From NCBI GenBank assembly GCA_022701365.1, contig JAKUHH010000284.1:1-64000 (forward strand): 64,000 bases of DNA. Reading direction: 5' to 3'. Position numbers and translations under genes: made by a program. Source of the DNA: Mycocentrospora acerina. Its lineage: Eukaryota > Ascomycota > Dothideomycetes > Pleosporales. Within the stretch, counting starts at the first letter, position 1, and every line of letters begins with the position of its first letter. Under the pieces are notes generated by a model. That model worked only from the letters and a program-made list of their open reading frames with translations, was not told the DNA's origin and ran no database searches. Shown here piece after piece: positions 34,357-45,875 of this stretch.

Positions 34357-35493
34357 ATGAAGTTTTCCACCTTTTTTTCAGTCGCAGCAATCGCTGGCTC
34401 TGCTTTTGGCGCAGATGGTGTCAAGGGAGCTGCTGAAGGGTTCGCCAAGGGTGTTACTGGTGGTGGTAATGCTGCCCCTGTCTACCCTTCCACCACGACT
34501 CAACTAGTCTCGTACCTGACTGATTCCTCGCCCCGAGTCATTGTCCTGACCAAGACTTTTGATTTCACTGGTACCGAAGGGACTTCTACCGCTTCTGGCT
34601 GCGCTCCTTACGGCACAGCTACTCAATGCCAGAAAGCTATCAACAAAGACAACTGGTGTGTCAACTATCAGCCCAACGCTCCAAAAATTAGTGGGATCAA
34701 GTATGATACTGCAGGGACATTTGGCATCCTTGTTGGTAACAACAAATCTCTGGTTGGACAGGGCAACAAGGGAGTCATCAAAGGCAAGGGCGTCCGTATT
34801 GCCAATGGCATCAAGAATGTTATTATTCAGAACGTTCGCTTCACCGATATCAACCCTGAGTATGTCTGGGGTGGTGATGCTATCACTATCGATGGTGCTG
34901 ACCTCATCTGGATTGATCACTGCACTACTGACCTCATCTCTCGCCAACACATAGTCCTTGGAAATGGTGCTTCCAATCGCGTCACTATTTCTAACAACGA
35001 GATCAACGGCGCCACTTCTTGGTCAGCTACATGCGATGGACGTCATTACTGGGCTCTATACTTCACTGGCTCCAACGACATGGTCACTTTCAAAAACAAT
35101 TACATCCACCACACATCTGGCCGTTCCCCCAAAGTTGGTGGCAACACTCTGCTTCATGCTGTTAACAACTACTTTTACGCTATTTCTCATGCTTTCGAGG
35201 CTGGTGAGGGTTCTAAAATTCTTGCCGAAGGCAATGTCTTTCAGAACGTTGATAGTGCTGCTCAGTCTGGTTTGCCTGGCCAAGTCTTCCAGGCAGCTAG
35301 TTCTGCCGCTGGCGCTGCTTGCACGGCTTCTCTTGGCCGCCCCTGCCAGACCAACATCTACGGTAGCTCAGGTGCACTCACTGGCACAGACTCTAGCTTC
35401 CTAAGTGGTTTCAAGGGCAAAAATATTGCTTCCGCTGCCGCCGCCTCGACTGTCGCTAATCTAGTCAATACTGCTGGCTACGGTCGTATCTAG
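34357..35493 (+). CDS. pectin lyase, PL1 (secreted)
   Basis: Cleaves highly methylated pectin by beta-elimination outside the cell. It is one exon of 378 residues with signal peptide MKFSTFFSVAAIAGSAFGA. Conserved PL1 pectin-lyase blocks are in order: YVWGGDAITIDGADLIWIDH, LISRQHIVLG, DGRHYWALYFTGSNDMVT, then HHTSGRSPKV with catalytic Arg256, GNTLLHAVNNYF and LAEGNVFQ. The Trp-rich aromatic cleft and the lack of the calcium-site Asp cluster point to pectin lyase rather than pectate lyase. The length and N-terminal VKGAAEGFAKGVTGG are typical of the Aspergillus PelA/PelB type. Codon use is biased to C- and T-ending codons, suggesting strong expression. It is probably co-induced with the polygalacturonase at 3293. 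Confidence 0.95.
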   Translation: MKFSTFFSVAAIAGSAFGADGVKGAAEGFAKGVTGGGNAAPVYPSTTTQLVSYLTDSSPRVIVLTKTFDFTGTEGTSTASGCAPYGTATQCQKAINKDNWCVNYQPNAPKISGIKYDTAGTFGILVGNNKSLVGQGNKGVIKGKGVRIANGIKNVIIQNVRFTDINPEYVWGGDAITIDGADLIWIDHCTTDLISRQHIVLGNGASNRVTISNNEINGATSWSATCDGRHYWALYFTGSNDMVTFKNNYIHHTSGRSPKVGGNTLLHAVNNYFYAISHAFEAGEGSKILAEGNVFQNVDSAAQSGLPGQVFQAASSAAGAACTASLGRPCQTNIYGSSGALTGTDSSFLSGFKGKNIASAAAASTVANLVNTAGYGRI

Positions 35494-36913
35494 GTTACTC
35501 TTTCAAAAGACGCATCCAAGGAATACTGTGCGACGCAAAAGTTACAGTGTTTTGGACAATTTCACTAAAGTCGAGATTATTTGAGAAAGTCGGTTATGAG
35601 AGAATAATTGAAAGGGAGACTTTTGGCATTTTTATTAGCGTGGACACAGGAGACTACACATGTGTTGAGTGCTTACATGCTTACACTCACGACAGTACAC
35701 TTGTTAAATCGACTAGCAGATGAGAAAAAATAGAGTGTCAAAGTTTTAAACTTTGTTGAGTTGTAGAATCACAATCTTTAATATAATTTACTTTTACTTA
35801 TCAGGAGCTGTCTCTTGCCTTATCCTTATTGTGGCCCCATGCCTGTCGAAGATCTTTTCAAATAATTGCCCTCATTGTTCACTTCAAAATAACAATTTCA
35901 TGCTCCGATGCTCAAGAGATCTAGGATGATTAATATCTGTTTAGATACACAGCCAAATAAGCATCTTCAATTAGCCCCAAAGTTGATCCACTTAAATTTG
36001 GCTTTGCATTTAGATCACTTAGTTAAATGCTTAGCTTGAGAGTTTCATTCAACAGTCAGAAGTGTGAGCGATGGTGTTGACTAGCTTCAGTAAAGGCAAT
36101 TCAGACAAATGATAACAAGGTCAAATGCAGATACCAATCTTAACCCACCTTCTGAGGCCTTCGATGAGTTTCTTGATAAAGTTTTTGATGTTATCTACAA
36201 TCGATGTGTGTATTAACGCATTGCTTGCAGTAGAGTAGATACAAATTACGAAATAAGGACCTCTTTCTTAACTATCAGCTGACCTGATTTGGAACACACT
36301 AGCTCATCTTCGAACCTAATCTGTTATGATTTCTTGCCAGATGGTGGTATCTGATTTAATGAAATGACGATAAACTATGTTGTAAGACCTGTTCACTTCA
36401 TTCCACAGCTTACAAGATTTTAAAAACTTCTATTTTAGGATGACTACGTTTTGAACTACGTTCCAGTTAGCAAACTCGGCCTTTTTATTAGAGCAAGCTA
36501 ATTGCTAAATACTATGCCCCATCTATCTAGCGTATAACACTTGAAACATTTGACCAGACTAAAATCACGAGTATTTTGATTGCACTGTGCGGTGTATTAA
36601 TAGAAACGTGTATTAAGCACGTGTTTCGTACCCTCTTGTTCAAGATCAGATTTCTGTGTATCGCAGAGGCCTAATCATCTGACAAAGATGCTGTTGTCAT
36701 CTTGCAAGAATGACAGCAAATTACGCTTAAATCGTAAGCGTGCATCACGCAATAAGATTCGAGTTGACTAAGCCCTCAACTGGAATTCCAAGCTTGACTA
36801 GTTTGGCAACAAAACCGATGTAATCGTGTTTACGGGTCAGATCAACGCTAATTCGAGAATATTCCCACACTTAAACTCCCCACCCTTCTTCCCTCACTTG
36901 AAATCATCGCACA
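35494..36913. other. intergenic, no gene seen
   Basis: AT-rich, no supported coding frame or repeat. The short palindromic ACGTGTATTAAGCACGT at about 36606-36622 is the only structure noticed. Confidence 0.5.
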
Positions 36914-37751
36914 ATGAACAAGCAGCCACCTGCCTTAGTGATTGTTCCAGGTTTCTGGGAGAGCTCGACAGGAGTTTTTGATGAGACTGTCGCAAAATTA
37001 CACAGACAGGGATGGGAAGTGCTTGAGGCAACTCTCCGCAGCACCGGCCATGGCTCGTCCGATGCGATTACATTATACGACGATATTTCGGCTGTCCGTA
37101 GCATAATAGAGAAGCTGGTTTTGCGGGGTCGTGAAGTAGTTGTAGCCGCACATTCCGCCGGAGGGTAGGCCTCGCATGATTCGAAGTGTAAACGAGTCTA
37201 ACTTTGTCATAGGTTCATTGGCAGTGCTGCAATAGAAGGCTTAACGAAGACAGTCATGTCAGATTCCAATCAACCAGGCGGTGTTATTGGGTTTGCATTC
37301 ATCTGCGCAGGACTATTTCCTCGAGGCTATATCACCGAACCAATGCCCTTTTTTGATATCCAGGTCAGTGACACATATCCATGTACAACAGGCTTTGACA
37401 TAGTTGCAGAATGAATACATCTATCCGATTAACCCGCGTATGAGCCTATTCAACGACATCAGCGACCAAGATGCACAAATCTGGATCGAAAAACTACAAC
37501 CACAACCGGCGGCGAATTGGGATGCTGAAATACGCTTTAGTGGACACGAAGAAGTTCAGTGTCACTATCTAGTTTGCGAGCAGGACCAGATCCTACCAGC
37601 ACAGCTCCAACTAAATTTCGCAGCTCTTGCACAGGCGAATATAGTGAAGTGTGACGCAGGTCACATGGTCATGTTGAGTCAGGTTGACGTACTAGTTCAG
37701 TTCCTCGTGCAGGCTAGTGAGAAGATAAGCGCGCTAGACAGCTCTCTGTAA
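36914..37751 (+). CDS. alpha/beta hydrolase (small esterase type)
   Basis: Three exons, 36914-37164, 37213-37363 and 37410-37751, sum to 247 residues. The introns are 48 bp (GTAGGC...ATAG) and 46 bp (GTCAGT...TGCAG). The fold is like that of the hydrolase at 29481, but this one keeps the normal elbow Ala-His-Ser81-Ala-Gly-Gly. Likely Asp is in LVCEQDQILP and His in CDAGHMVMLS. The N-terminus is MNKQPPALVIVPGFWESS. The first intron falls just after the nucleophile elbow. No signal peptide, so it is probably cytosolic. The gene converges with the rhodopsin-like gene, with only 67 bp between stops. The substrate is unknown. Confidence 0.9.
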
Positions 37752-37818
37752 GAGGAAAGCAGACATGTGCAGTTAATTGTTCTACATTTCTCATTCAATC
37801 GGTAACCAATTGAGCCTA

Positions 37819-39038
37819 CTAAAATTTCTGTGCTGGCGGGGACAATTTTCCCAGTGCGATATTTTCTGTACTCTCCAAAATACGTGCTCCCTTGAATGAG
37901 TTTTGAGTGAAACCCTTGCCGCTTTGCGGTCCCGAATTCGATAAACGCGATAGTGAGCACTTAGACTTCTTTCTGATTGCATCAATGACAGGGCCTGTAG
38001 TAGCAAGGCAGGTCGCCATGATTCCAAGACATGGCTCAACCGCAGACCACACGCAAGGAATCGCTAGCTCAACTGCAAATATAAGCCCACGAATTCAAAT
38101 CGTCTCTCAAAAACTTACAAGTTACATCATTGCTTATGATCTTAAAAAGAGACACAAATCTTGCAGTGCTGAAGGCACAACTCCTGCTTCAATTAACACA
38201 AAACGTTTGAGAACAACAGGGCAGGGTAAATCATACAATGATGCGATCATGAAGATTACGGCTACCTGCAACTTTCGTTTGAGTTGCATATTGAGTGACC
38301 AAATTGCTGGCATGGGCATGAACAGTATCAAGAAATCTGTTGCGACGTTGATTGCTGTACCAATCTTATAGAAGAGAGTCTCATCGATGCAGTGGCCTTT
38401 TGTCGACTTGTCCCAGTTATAACTGATAGGCTGGCATTTACTCAATAGGACGACCACAACCATGAGTGACCAAGCCGAGCTAAAATATATGAGAGTCCAT
38501 GCACAGATTCTCATATACTTCAGAATTCCGAAGACCCTTAGGTACTGCATCAAGATTGAAAACTTGATGACGCCAATAGTTATAGCCCATAGAATCTGAG
38601 ATGCAAAGAAGGCCTGCTGCTAATCAACTTGATGCGGAAAAAGATGAGATGAAAATACCTTCGAAAAAGAGAGAATTTCACTTAAACTCAAAGTTGAAAG
38701 ATGCCTTCCTAAACCATAGTGTACTGCTGTATATCTATTAACTTTGATGGCAGAATGAGATTCAAAGCACTGACCAAATAAGTTCCCTGCAACAACTCCC
38801 CACGATAAAACCTCCAACCAATTTCAGAAGTAGTTCAAGTACCAGAAGAGTCGCGACATACCATGGCAACGACAATGCTGTAGTCGTCTATAGCTAAGTC
38901 AATGCTTCGCAGCCGTCGAGCTTTTATGCGAAGCAACACTGCAACAAGAGAGCAAACTCCAACTATTATAGATCCCACCACCACGTGAGCCTGTAAGGAT
39001 GCTGTTGAAGACGACTCTTGCGAAGGTGATTGAGACAT
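37819..39038 (-). CDS. rhodopsin-like / PTH11-type integral membrane protein
   Basis: Six exons on the minus strand: 39038-38862, 38811-38775, 38723-38659, 38613-38237, 38183-38119 and 38072-37819. They join to 324 residues with five 45-53 bp introns. Seven hydrophobic helices are expected: VVVGSIIVGVCSLVAVLLRI, the exon 1/2 junction (SIVVAM plus VLSWGVVAGNLF), AFFASQILWAITIGVIKF, YFSSAWSLMVVVVLL, INVATDFLILFMPMPAIW, VAVIFMIASLSCAF and IPCVWSAVEPCLGIM. The Cys pair (SKCQPISYNWD, KGHCID) is the extracellular signature of the fungal rhodopsin-domain (DUF3328/PTH11-related) family. The acceptor of intron 2 may also lie three bases upstream. Members act as putative surface receptors in plant-associated fungi; the ligand is unknown. 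Confidence 0.85.
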
Positions 39039-41326
39039 AATGTAGCGCTTTGGTCGGAACTTTCAATTGTATAGAACAAGTATAAAAAGAGTAAAACAGG
39101 ATAGCTATGATGGTTAAGTGGTTTGCACACATTTGAGACCTATGCCGACCGACTTTTTTTGTCGACGCCGCACAGTCTGTGATCTTCTCCCAAGGACCTT
39201 CGAAATTGACCGCTGTTCTTAGCATGCTGTAAGAGTCCTAGTGTATCCATCTAGCCAGAGATCATCACTGAAAGAAGCTCAGGAAGACTCAACAGCTTCT
39301 TTAGGTATAAGTAAATTCATGTCAAGTTTTTAGTATATGTCCTAGACTAGAATGAGACTTTTACTATCCGTATTCGGCAAAATATTGGGACTTGATACGA
39401 CGTACCCCACAGATCAATTGCATTGCAGCGGATGGCAACGCCGCGAATCAGCCATTGGGCCAATTTTCCCAGTGGGCTAGTGATCAACAAAATGTTGCCG
39501 TATTCCATATTCCCCGTCCCCTTCTTTCACGAATCACAGTACATGCAGATTGCAAGCCCTGTTTATCATTATTAAAGTTTCTGTTCCACGTGGGTTGCAT
39601 TTGAAGAAGCACAAGCTTTAACAGCATTCATATGCCGAGATACGATAGTTATGCTACATGCATCCAAGACAATTTAATCATGCAAAAATCAAGAGAAACG
39701 AACCATTCTGCAACGCTCCAAGTTTTGAATTGTAGGATGTATTCAGGTCAACTAATCATCTTTGAAAATGAAACCCCTTCACCCTACAAAAGAGAAAAAC
39801 ATATCATCTGGTCACCGAACAACCATGCAATCAATCCAGCCTGCATATGATCATGAAGACAATCTATCTGATACGCTAGGGCGCAACATTTTTCGTTCAG
39901 CTCCGATTCTCCGGATTGATCAGGGTCAGATCAATTGTTTGTTTAAAATTCTGATTCTGAGAATTTATTCCCATGTTTCTTTTCAAATTTGTTATAGACG
40001 GACTTGAAAAGGAAATAAAGGAACTTTTCTTTCAGAATTTAAACAACTCGCTTTGGGTGTTGCTGATATGCTAGCGTACTGATACGCACAATTTGCACAA
40101 TCTGAGGAGCGTCCGTGGTTATTAGCGTGATGCCCTAGAGTAGGTGATCCGCAATTTGCTCGGGGTTATCTATGATAAGTCTCCCGATAGAAGGTATATG
40201 CGTTCCTTATGGATGGACCTGAGGGAACTTTTCAATTCAGCGGGGTATTCAACTCGTTAAGTTCAACCAAGTGAGTTATTATCAACCATCGTGCTGAATT
40301 TAGTAAAATGGTGTCAAAAGGCAATTCTTCCATTACATGCTCCGCCTTCTTCCATATTGATAAATTTGATTCTCCGTCAATTGGAATACTCTTCGGTTTA
40401 CAGTAACCGATTAAAATACAAACGTTGCAAAAACCTTCCGTTTTTGCACTTTTCCTTCTTTGGCTATCCAGCCGTGAGAAAATTTCGAATATCGCCTTGG
40501 CATCGTACGATTTGAGTGGAACGGATTGTGGATCGAAGCACGATATCATAATTGATAGATGTAATGGCTATCTAATTGCTATCTCTTCATGAGATAAAGC
40601 TCATGAGGAGAAATTCAACATGTTAAGTTCAATAAGAAAGCAAAGTATCCTAGAACTCGGTAAGTGCTTACAGCAGCTAGGTTGTGCCTCAGTGCAGTAC
40701 TTCCATTGTATTAAAAGCCTCGCCACCAGATCGACAACATCAAAATCAGAAGGTTACTGAAAGAATCACTCTCTTCTAAGGACGATCAAAACTCCGCTAT
40801 TTTAAAGACAGTGGACCAAACTTTTATGCTAAATTCACGAGCGTACCTCTGATATTTTGATATATGGTCTATGGATGCATCTTTCATAGATTCAAATCAA
40901 AGATTGCTAAGGCCATGCCTGAAAGGGTGGCTTAATCAAAAACCAAATTTAACGAAACCAGTTCACCATTATCCATTTTTTGGTTTTCAGATATCTCACA
41001 AACCAATATTGGTACTATTTTTCATTTTTCCTTCGCTTCTATTGACACTGAACCAAAATCTAGGCTGTTGTAGATAGGACAAGTTGGCAGGAAGTGGTTC
41101 ACCCTGAGGATGTATTCTGTTCTATCTCATGATCTTCCAGATGATTGATCTTGGTATCTTTTTGGGCTATTATGGCACATCACGATAGATTTGTGTACTG
41201 ACACAAGTTAGCACCGTTTGCAATGTCGAACAAGATGCTCTTCATCATTTTCTGTTTGTTGCATCTTAGCCATGCCAATTGTGGCGGTAGTGTATTTCTA
41301 ATACCAAGGAACTTCTATTGCAGCCA
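39039..41326. other. intergenic, no gene seen
   Basis: No frame has recognisable content; the longest (minus 40232-40549, 105 codons) has no family features. The left end is the promoter of the rhodopsin-like gene. Confidence 0.5.
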
Positions 41327-42054
41327 TCAAATTTCAACTTCAGGATCGAAATCATATCCGTAAACTATAGCATCCACTCTCCTTCCAGGGTAGCTTTTGA
41401 GCTTGCCGCACTTTCTCACTAGTCCAATCCTCTGAAATCCCAATGAATCCCAAATACGACAAGATGCAAAATTTGTCTCATAAACGAGATTAAATACTGA
41501 ATAAGAAAAGCCCTAGGCCAGTTTAGCTTGAATTTAATTCTTGGCAGTAGAGGAAGATGTCATACCAGTTTTGGTGCCCACTCGAGATAAGCCTTTCCTA
41601 ACAACTTTCCAACACCACGGTTTCTACTCGCTTCAGTAACTAGAAAACCTCCGTTACATACATGGCTGCTTCTTCCTGGATAATTTGGCTTGATGTAGAA
41701 GCTTCCTAGGCAAATATTGTTCCACTGCGGATCCTTGATGTTTAACACTTGGTCAATGCTGTGGAATTCGCCTAACAGCATCACTGCCGCAAAATTGCCG
41801 AACCAGTACGGTCCGAACGTTTCTAGAGACAGGGCGTCAACCATTGGGTATGTATCGCCGTTCTCTATCTCCAGATTAAGTTGGCATGAAAGGTAAGAGA
41901 TCAGAGTAGGTGTTGTTTGTGATAGCGAACGAAACGGGACTATTGTGGCTTTCGTAATTCCATCTTTTAATATGACGTGTCTGGGAACAAATTCTTGTGT
42001 TGTTTGGGTTCGCAGTATAGGTGGCGAATTTGGGTCATCAAGTATTGCAGGCAT
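41327..42054 (-). CDS. GNAT-family N-acetyltransferase
   Basis: Two exons, 42054-41566 and 41512-41327, give 224 residues; the 53-bp intron starts GTATGA and ends CCTAG. The acetyl-CoA binding motif A is TEASRNRGVGKLLGKAYLEW (Arg/Gln-x-x-Gly-x-Gly form), split from motif B (GFSYSVFNLVYETNFASCRIWDSLGF, shortened here: SVFNLVYETN...IWDSLGFQRIG) by the intron. The protein resembles the fungal Mpr1-like/azetidine-2-carboxylate acetyltransferases or SPT10-type GNATs, ending in VDAIVYGYDF. It transfers acetyl from acetyl-CoA to an amino group; the acceptor is unknown. It is divergent from the MFS transporter with 1.0 kb between starts. Confidence 0.88.
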
Positions 42055-43069
42055 GGTGGAGTATTCTGATTTATTGGGAACCTATTATATGTTATATATT
42101 AGGGCTGCTTGAAGTCGTGATAAGAGGTCATTTTTACGTCCAGAGTACAATCGCAGGGCGTGCCAAGATCTTAGTAGATAATATTATGCAAGGTGGCAAG
42201 ATCAATAAATAGTTAATCAATCAAAGTTAGGGTTTTCGAGACGTAGACTAACTAATTTGATCTTAGTACTGCGATGTCGGGACTCATTCGAAAATTCTCA
42301 AAATAAAATGCCCTTGACTAAAACAAGCGGTACATTCTTAATGTTTGACTAGTTCCCAAAACCAATATTGTGAGGGAAGCTTAAGAGCGGGTAAGATACA
42401 CATTTCGTTAGATACACAAATTCAAGAAGAAGGTGTCCCTTTGATGGGGGAGCGGGGCTATTGCTTATGGAGCGGATCTCTATGGATCGAGAAATGCTAA
42501 GCTCTTCTCAGTCACAAGCTCCGGCTACCATACGACAAGACAGAAATCAGATAAAACTTATGAAGTCTTCTATTACGATGTGAATCATGCTAGGCGATCT
42601 TTTAGTCTCAACTTCCCCTTTGCCCCATGTTTTAGTGAGTTGGCATTGAGCAGAGTGAGGCAGTTTTCGATAAATCTGCCCCACGAGTGGCGGGGTAATA
42701 AATTTGGAAAATGCAACTGTGCAAGTGCTACCTAGTAGGTAGCACACAGGACCTGCGAATAAAAACTATTTAGCTGATGATAGAGTTGGACTCTACGCAT
42801 GGTTAAAGCTCATACATAACATGACAATTAATGGCAGTGCATATATGCTCTGTAATAATCCCGTCGACATCAGGTGATTTGTGATATGTGTTCCCCTCCC
42901 TCGGCACGAATCGATGTGACCCACTGACATGTCCAAGAAACCGAGGCTACTCTATTGCTTCCAAAATTGAACTAATACTGGCTCACAACTCTCCATGAAT
43001 AAGAGCCCTTTTTATTAGGCTGTTTAAAGAGTTACGTACTCTCCTCACTTCTAAAAAGAATATCGCCAA
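42055..43069. other. divergent promoter region between acetyltransferase and MFS gene
   Basis: No gene seen. A 9-bp inverted repeat with a 3-bp loop (GTGCTACCT/AGGTAGCAC) lies at about 42724-42744. The promoter could serve both flanking genes. Confidence 0.5.
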
Positions 43070-44407
43070 ATGCAATCTTCCACAAACACGATGCAACAGC
43101 AACCTCTTCCCATCGAACTCGAACCCTCCATACACCATGTTCAGTGTCCTGAAGACTTCGAGATGAACATTGAGCCTTCTTTCTTGGATCAAACATCCAT
43201 CTCTCCGCCCATCGACGGCGGCTTTGCAGCGTGGCGTTTACTACTCGCTGCTTTTGTCTTTGAAGCACTGCTCTGGGGCTTCCCTCTTTCATTCGGTGTA
43301 TTCCAGGAGTACTATAGCCAACTTCCAGCTTTCAAGAATAACTCTTACATTTCTGTCGTTGGTACGACTGCCTCAGGTATATCCTATCTTGGTGCACCTC
43401 TGGCGATACCGATCATTAGGCGTTGGTCCAAGTATCGTACACATATGATCTTGGTTGGATGGCCTCTGTGTATTGTCGCATTGATCGCAGGGAGTTTTGC
43501 TGATAAGCTGGGCACACTTATATTGACACAAGGTGTCATGTATGGCTTTGGTTTTATCATATTTTACTACCCGATCCTTTCCATGGTTGATGAGTACTGG
43601 GTGAAAAGAAGAGGAATGGCCTATGGGCTCTTGTGTAGTGCGTCTGGTGCATCCGGCGCTGTGACACCATTGGTTCTTCAGGTCTTGTTGCGAAAATTTG
43701 GATACCGAACGACTCTCAGAGCCGTCGCTGTCATGCTAGTCATTCTGACTGGTCCGTTAATTCCATTACTCAAGGGTCGCCCGGGACAGCAGCACAATGC
43801 AAGCCCGAGGACGGATTGGAGTTTCTGCAAGAAACGATTGTTCTACATCTATAGCATAAGCAACCTACTAATGGGAATTGGTTTCTTCTTTCCATCTCTG
43901 TATTTACCATCCTACGCATCGTCACTTGGTTTGAGTGCTCCGAAAGGCGCACTACTCTTGGCGCTGATGAGCGTCTCACAAGTTGCTGGCCAGTTCACGT
44001 TCGGCTACCTGTCTGATAAAGATTTATCGTTGAACATACTCATCGTGCTATCTTCATCAATTGCAGCTATTGCGACGTTGAGCGCGTGGGGTCTCGCTGA
44101 TTCGTTATTGCCGCTTGTCTTCTTTGCACTTTTGTACGGTTTCTTTGGTGCAGGATATACGGCCTTGTGGGCTAGAATGGTTACTGCAATTAGTAAGGAG
44201 CCCTCCGCCTCGCAAGCCATGTTTGGTTTATTTTGCTTCGGGAAGGGTATTGGAAATATACTTGCAGGCCCAATCAGTGCGGGCTTATTAAGAGGGTCGA
44301 CTGAAACTGGTGGCTACGGAAACGGAATGTACAAAGTAGTCGTTATCTTCACAGGAGGATGTTTGCTACTCAGTGCTGGCAGCTTGAGCACTATTCACTT
44401 TAAATAA
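43070..44407 (+). CDS. MFS transporter, monocarboxylate-porter (MCT) like
   Basis: A single exon of 445 residues with a polar N-terminus of about 50 residues and 12 predicted helices. The MCT-type start DGGFAAWRLLLAAF (Asp-Gly-Gly-x-Ala-Trp) begins TM1, and WGFPLSFGVFQEYY follows. The family loop motif after TM5 is YWVKRRGMAYGLLCSASGAS. The central cytosolic loop is short (GRPGQQHNASPRTDW), and GYLSDK marks the second half. MCT-like fungal carriers move monocarboxylates, other small organic acids or nicotinate-like compounds across the plasma membrane. Here the substrate is unknown. It lies upstream of the PEP-mutase-like gene, but with its own promoter. Confidence 0.92.
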   Translation: MQSSTNTMQQQPLPIELEPSIHHVQCPEDFEMNIEPSFLDQTSISPPIDGGFAAWRLLLAAFVFEALLWGFPLSFGVFQEYYSQLPAFKNNSYISVVGTTASGISYLGAPLAIPIIRRWSKYRTHMILVGWPLCIVALIAGSFADKLGTLILTQGVMYGFGFIIFYYPILSMVDEYWVKRRGMAYGLLCSASGASGAVTPLVLQVLLRKFGYRTTLRAVAVMLVILTGPLIPLLKGRPGQQHNASPRTDWSFCKKRLFYIYSISNLLMGIGFFFPSLYLPSYASSLGLSAPKGALLLALMSVSQVAGQFTFGYLSDKDLSLNILIVLSSSIAAIATLSAWGLADSLLPLVFFALLYGFFGAGYTALWARMVTAISKEPSASQAMFGLFCFGKGIGNILAGPISAGLLRGSTETGGYGNGMYKVVVIFTGGCLLLSAGSLSTIHFK

Positions 44408-45089
44408 TTTCTTAGTAGTATGCCCGTTACCAGATTATCCAAAGAAAACAATTAAACTCTTATATTTTCTTTCTTTCTTATTTCTCCCTGGATTGAGCCA
44501 AGAGTTCTACTCTGTAGAACTCTACGACAGAGAAGGAGTATTATTCTCAAAACTGGGTTTTACAATTCCACGACTAGCACGCAAAAATTCGATTGTCCAC
44601 GCAGGTGACACGAAAAATTCTTTATAACGTTACATTTACAAATCACCAAAAGAGAAAGTTTAAATTCTTCGTGAAGATTGAACGTTCTGGATGAACACCG
44701 AGTCACATATCTGTTAACAGCTTTTTGGAATGACTTCTCATTCTTTCCGTCAGAGGCCAGAAAAACGCGCCTATGTTTTCTATCGATAGGAAGGAACAGA
44801 CGATCGACAACAAATTCATACTCGAAAGTGCGACGCTGGCAAGAAGCAGAACAGTTATTACTGCGTACACTAGCTTCTCCTGGACTGCGACCGCTTACTT
44901 CGGTCTCATCGTATCGCCTTTTGTTCCTGATCCACCCCGACACATGTGAGCGCTAACTTCATGACTCATCTCGATCGCCAACCACAACATTACCAAAACT
45001 CTGATCAATGAAGATAAAATCAAATTTATGTCGCATTTAAATAACCTCCCATACGCCGTAATTGCTTAGAAATCTTGATCTTTCAAGCA
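44408..45089. other. intergenic, no gene seen
   Basis: Overlapping frames on both strands (44560-44943 minus and 44678-44956 plus) have no family features. Confidence 0.5.
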
Positions 45090-45875
45090 ATGTCTTCACA
45101 AAACTTTCTTGCCAAAGTCTTAAAGGCCTACCATGAGCCTGGAAATCCTCTGGTTCTGACCAACGTTTGGGACGCGATAACCGCACGCACCGTTGGCACT
45201 CTTCCTTCAACGAAAGCTCTTGCTACAGCATCAGCTGCGGTCGCGGCAGCTGCCGGTCTTGATGATGACGATCTCACAATGGAAATTAACATCAGAGCTA
45301 TTAAAGCGGTCGCTACAGTTGCCAAAGAGTTAAACAAGCCTCTCACCGCAGATTTCCAAGATGGGTTTGGAGATCAACTCGAAGAAGGGCTGCGAGAAAT
45401 CATCAAAGCTGGTGTTGTAGGGATCAATCTGGAGGACTTTGGGAGAGAACTTGGTGAGGTGGGAGAATTATATTCGATCGATGTTGCTCAAGACCGCATC
45501 CGCCGAGCCCTAAAAGTTGCCGAAGATGAAGGCGTCCCTGACTTTGTCATCAACGCACGCACAGACGCACTACTTGTCGGAAATGACATTGATGAGGCTA
45601 TTGTGCGCGGGAGAGCGTATCTTGAAGCAGGAGCCTCGAATATCTTCATTTGGGGAGGCAAGGAGAGGAAAGGGATGACAAGGGAGGAAGTTGAAAAAGC
45701 GTCAAAGGCCCTGGGAGGCAGATTAAACGTGAGCATGGTAATGAATAAGCCAGGAGGTCTGGCATTAAGCGAATTGAAGGAGATCGGGGTAGCAAGAATT
45801 AGCGTGGGGCCTCAATTGATGCATCTCGCACAGAAAGCGGTTGCGGAGATGGCAACGAGTATCTTGGAAGGTTGA
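45090..45875 (+). CDS. isocitrate lyase/PEP mutase superfamily enzyme (PEP-phosphonomutase-like)
   Basis: A single exon of 261 residues; the ATG at 45090 is preferred because the five codons before it start from TTG. The family signature is clear: LVLTNVWDAITARTV at the start, then ADFQDGFGD (metal-binding acidic loop, near residue 88), GVVGINLEDF and FVINARTDALL. The barrel ends with GVARISVGPQL. True isocitrate lyase and methylisocitrate lyase have a Lys-(Lys/Arg)-Cys-Gly-His catalytic loop; no such loop is visible, so this is an oxaloacetate hydrolase, carboxyphosphonoenolpyruvate-mutase-like or uncharacterised branch. It probably acts on a 2-oxo acid or carboxylate in the cytosol. The upstream MFS gene is of a carboxylate-carrier family, which may be a functional link. 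Confidence 0.9.
   Translation: MSSQNFLAKVLKAYHEPGNPLVLTNVWDAITARTVGTLPSTKALATASAAVAAAAGLDDDDLTMEINIRAIKAVATVAKELNKPLTADFQDGFGDQLEEGLREIIKAGVVGINLEDFGRELGEVGELYSIDVAQDRIRRALKVAEDEGVPDFVINARTDALLVGNDIDEAIVRGRAYLEAGASNIFIWGGKERKGMTREEVEKASKALGGRLNVSMVMNKPGGLALSELKEIGVARISVGPQLMHLAQKAVAEMATSILEG

Noticed and set aside
42724..42744. 9-bp inverted repeat with 3-bp loop as a terminator or operator
   Set aside because: An isolated hairpin in a divergent promoter with no T-run and no second copy; eukaryotic genes do not use such terminators.
44560..44956. Overlapping frames of 127 and 92 codons on opposite strands
   Set aside because: Neither has family features, hydrophobic pattern or splice context, and they are antisense to each other.
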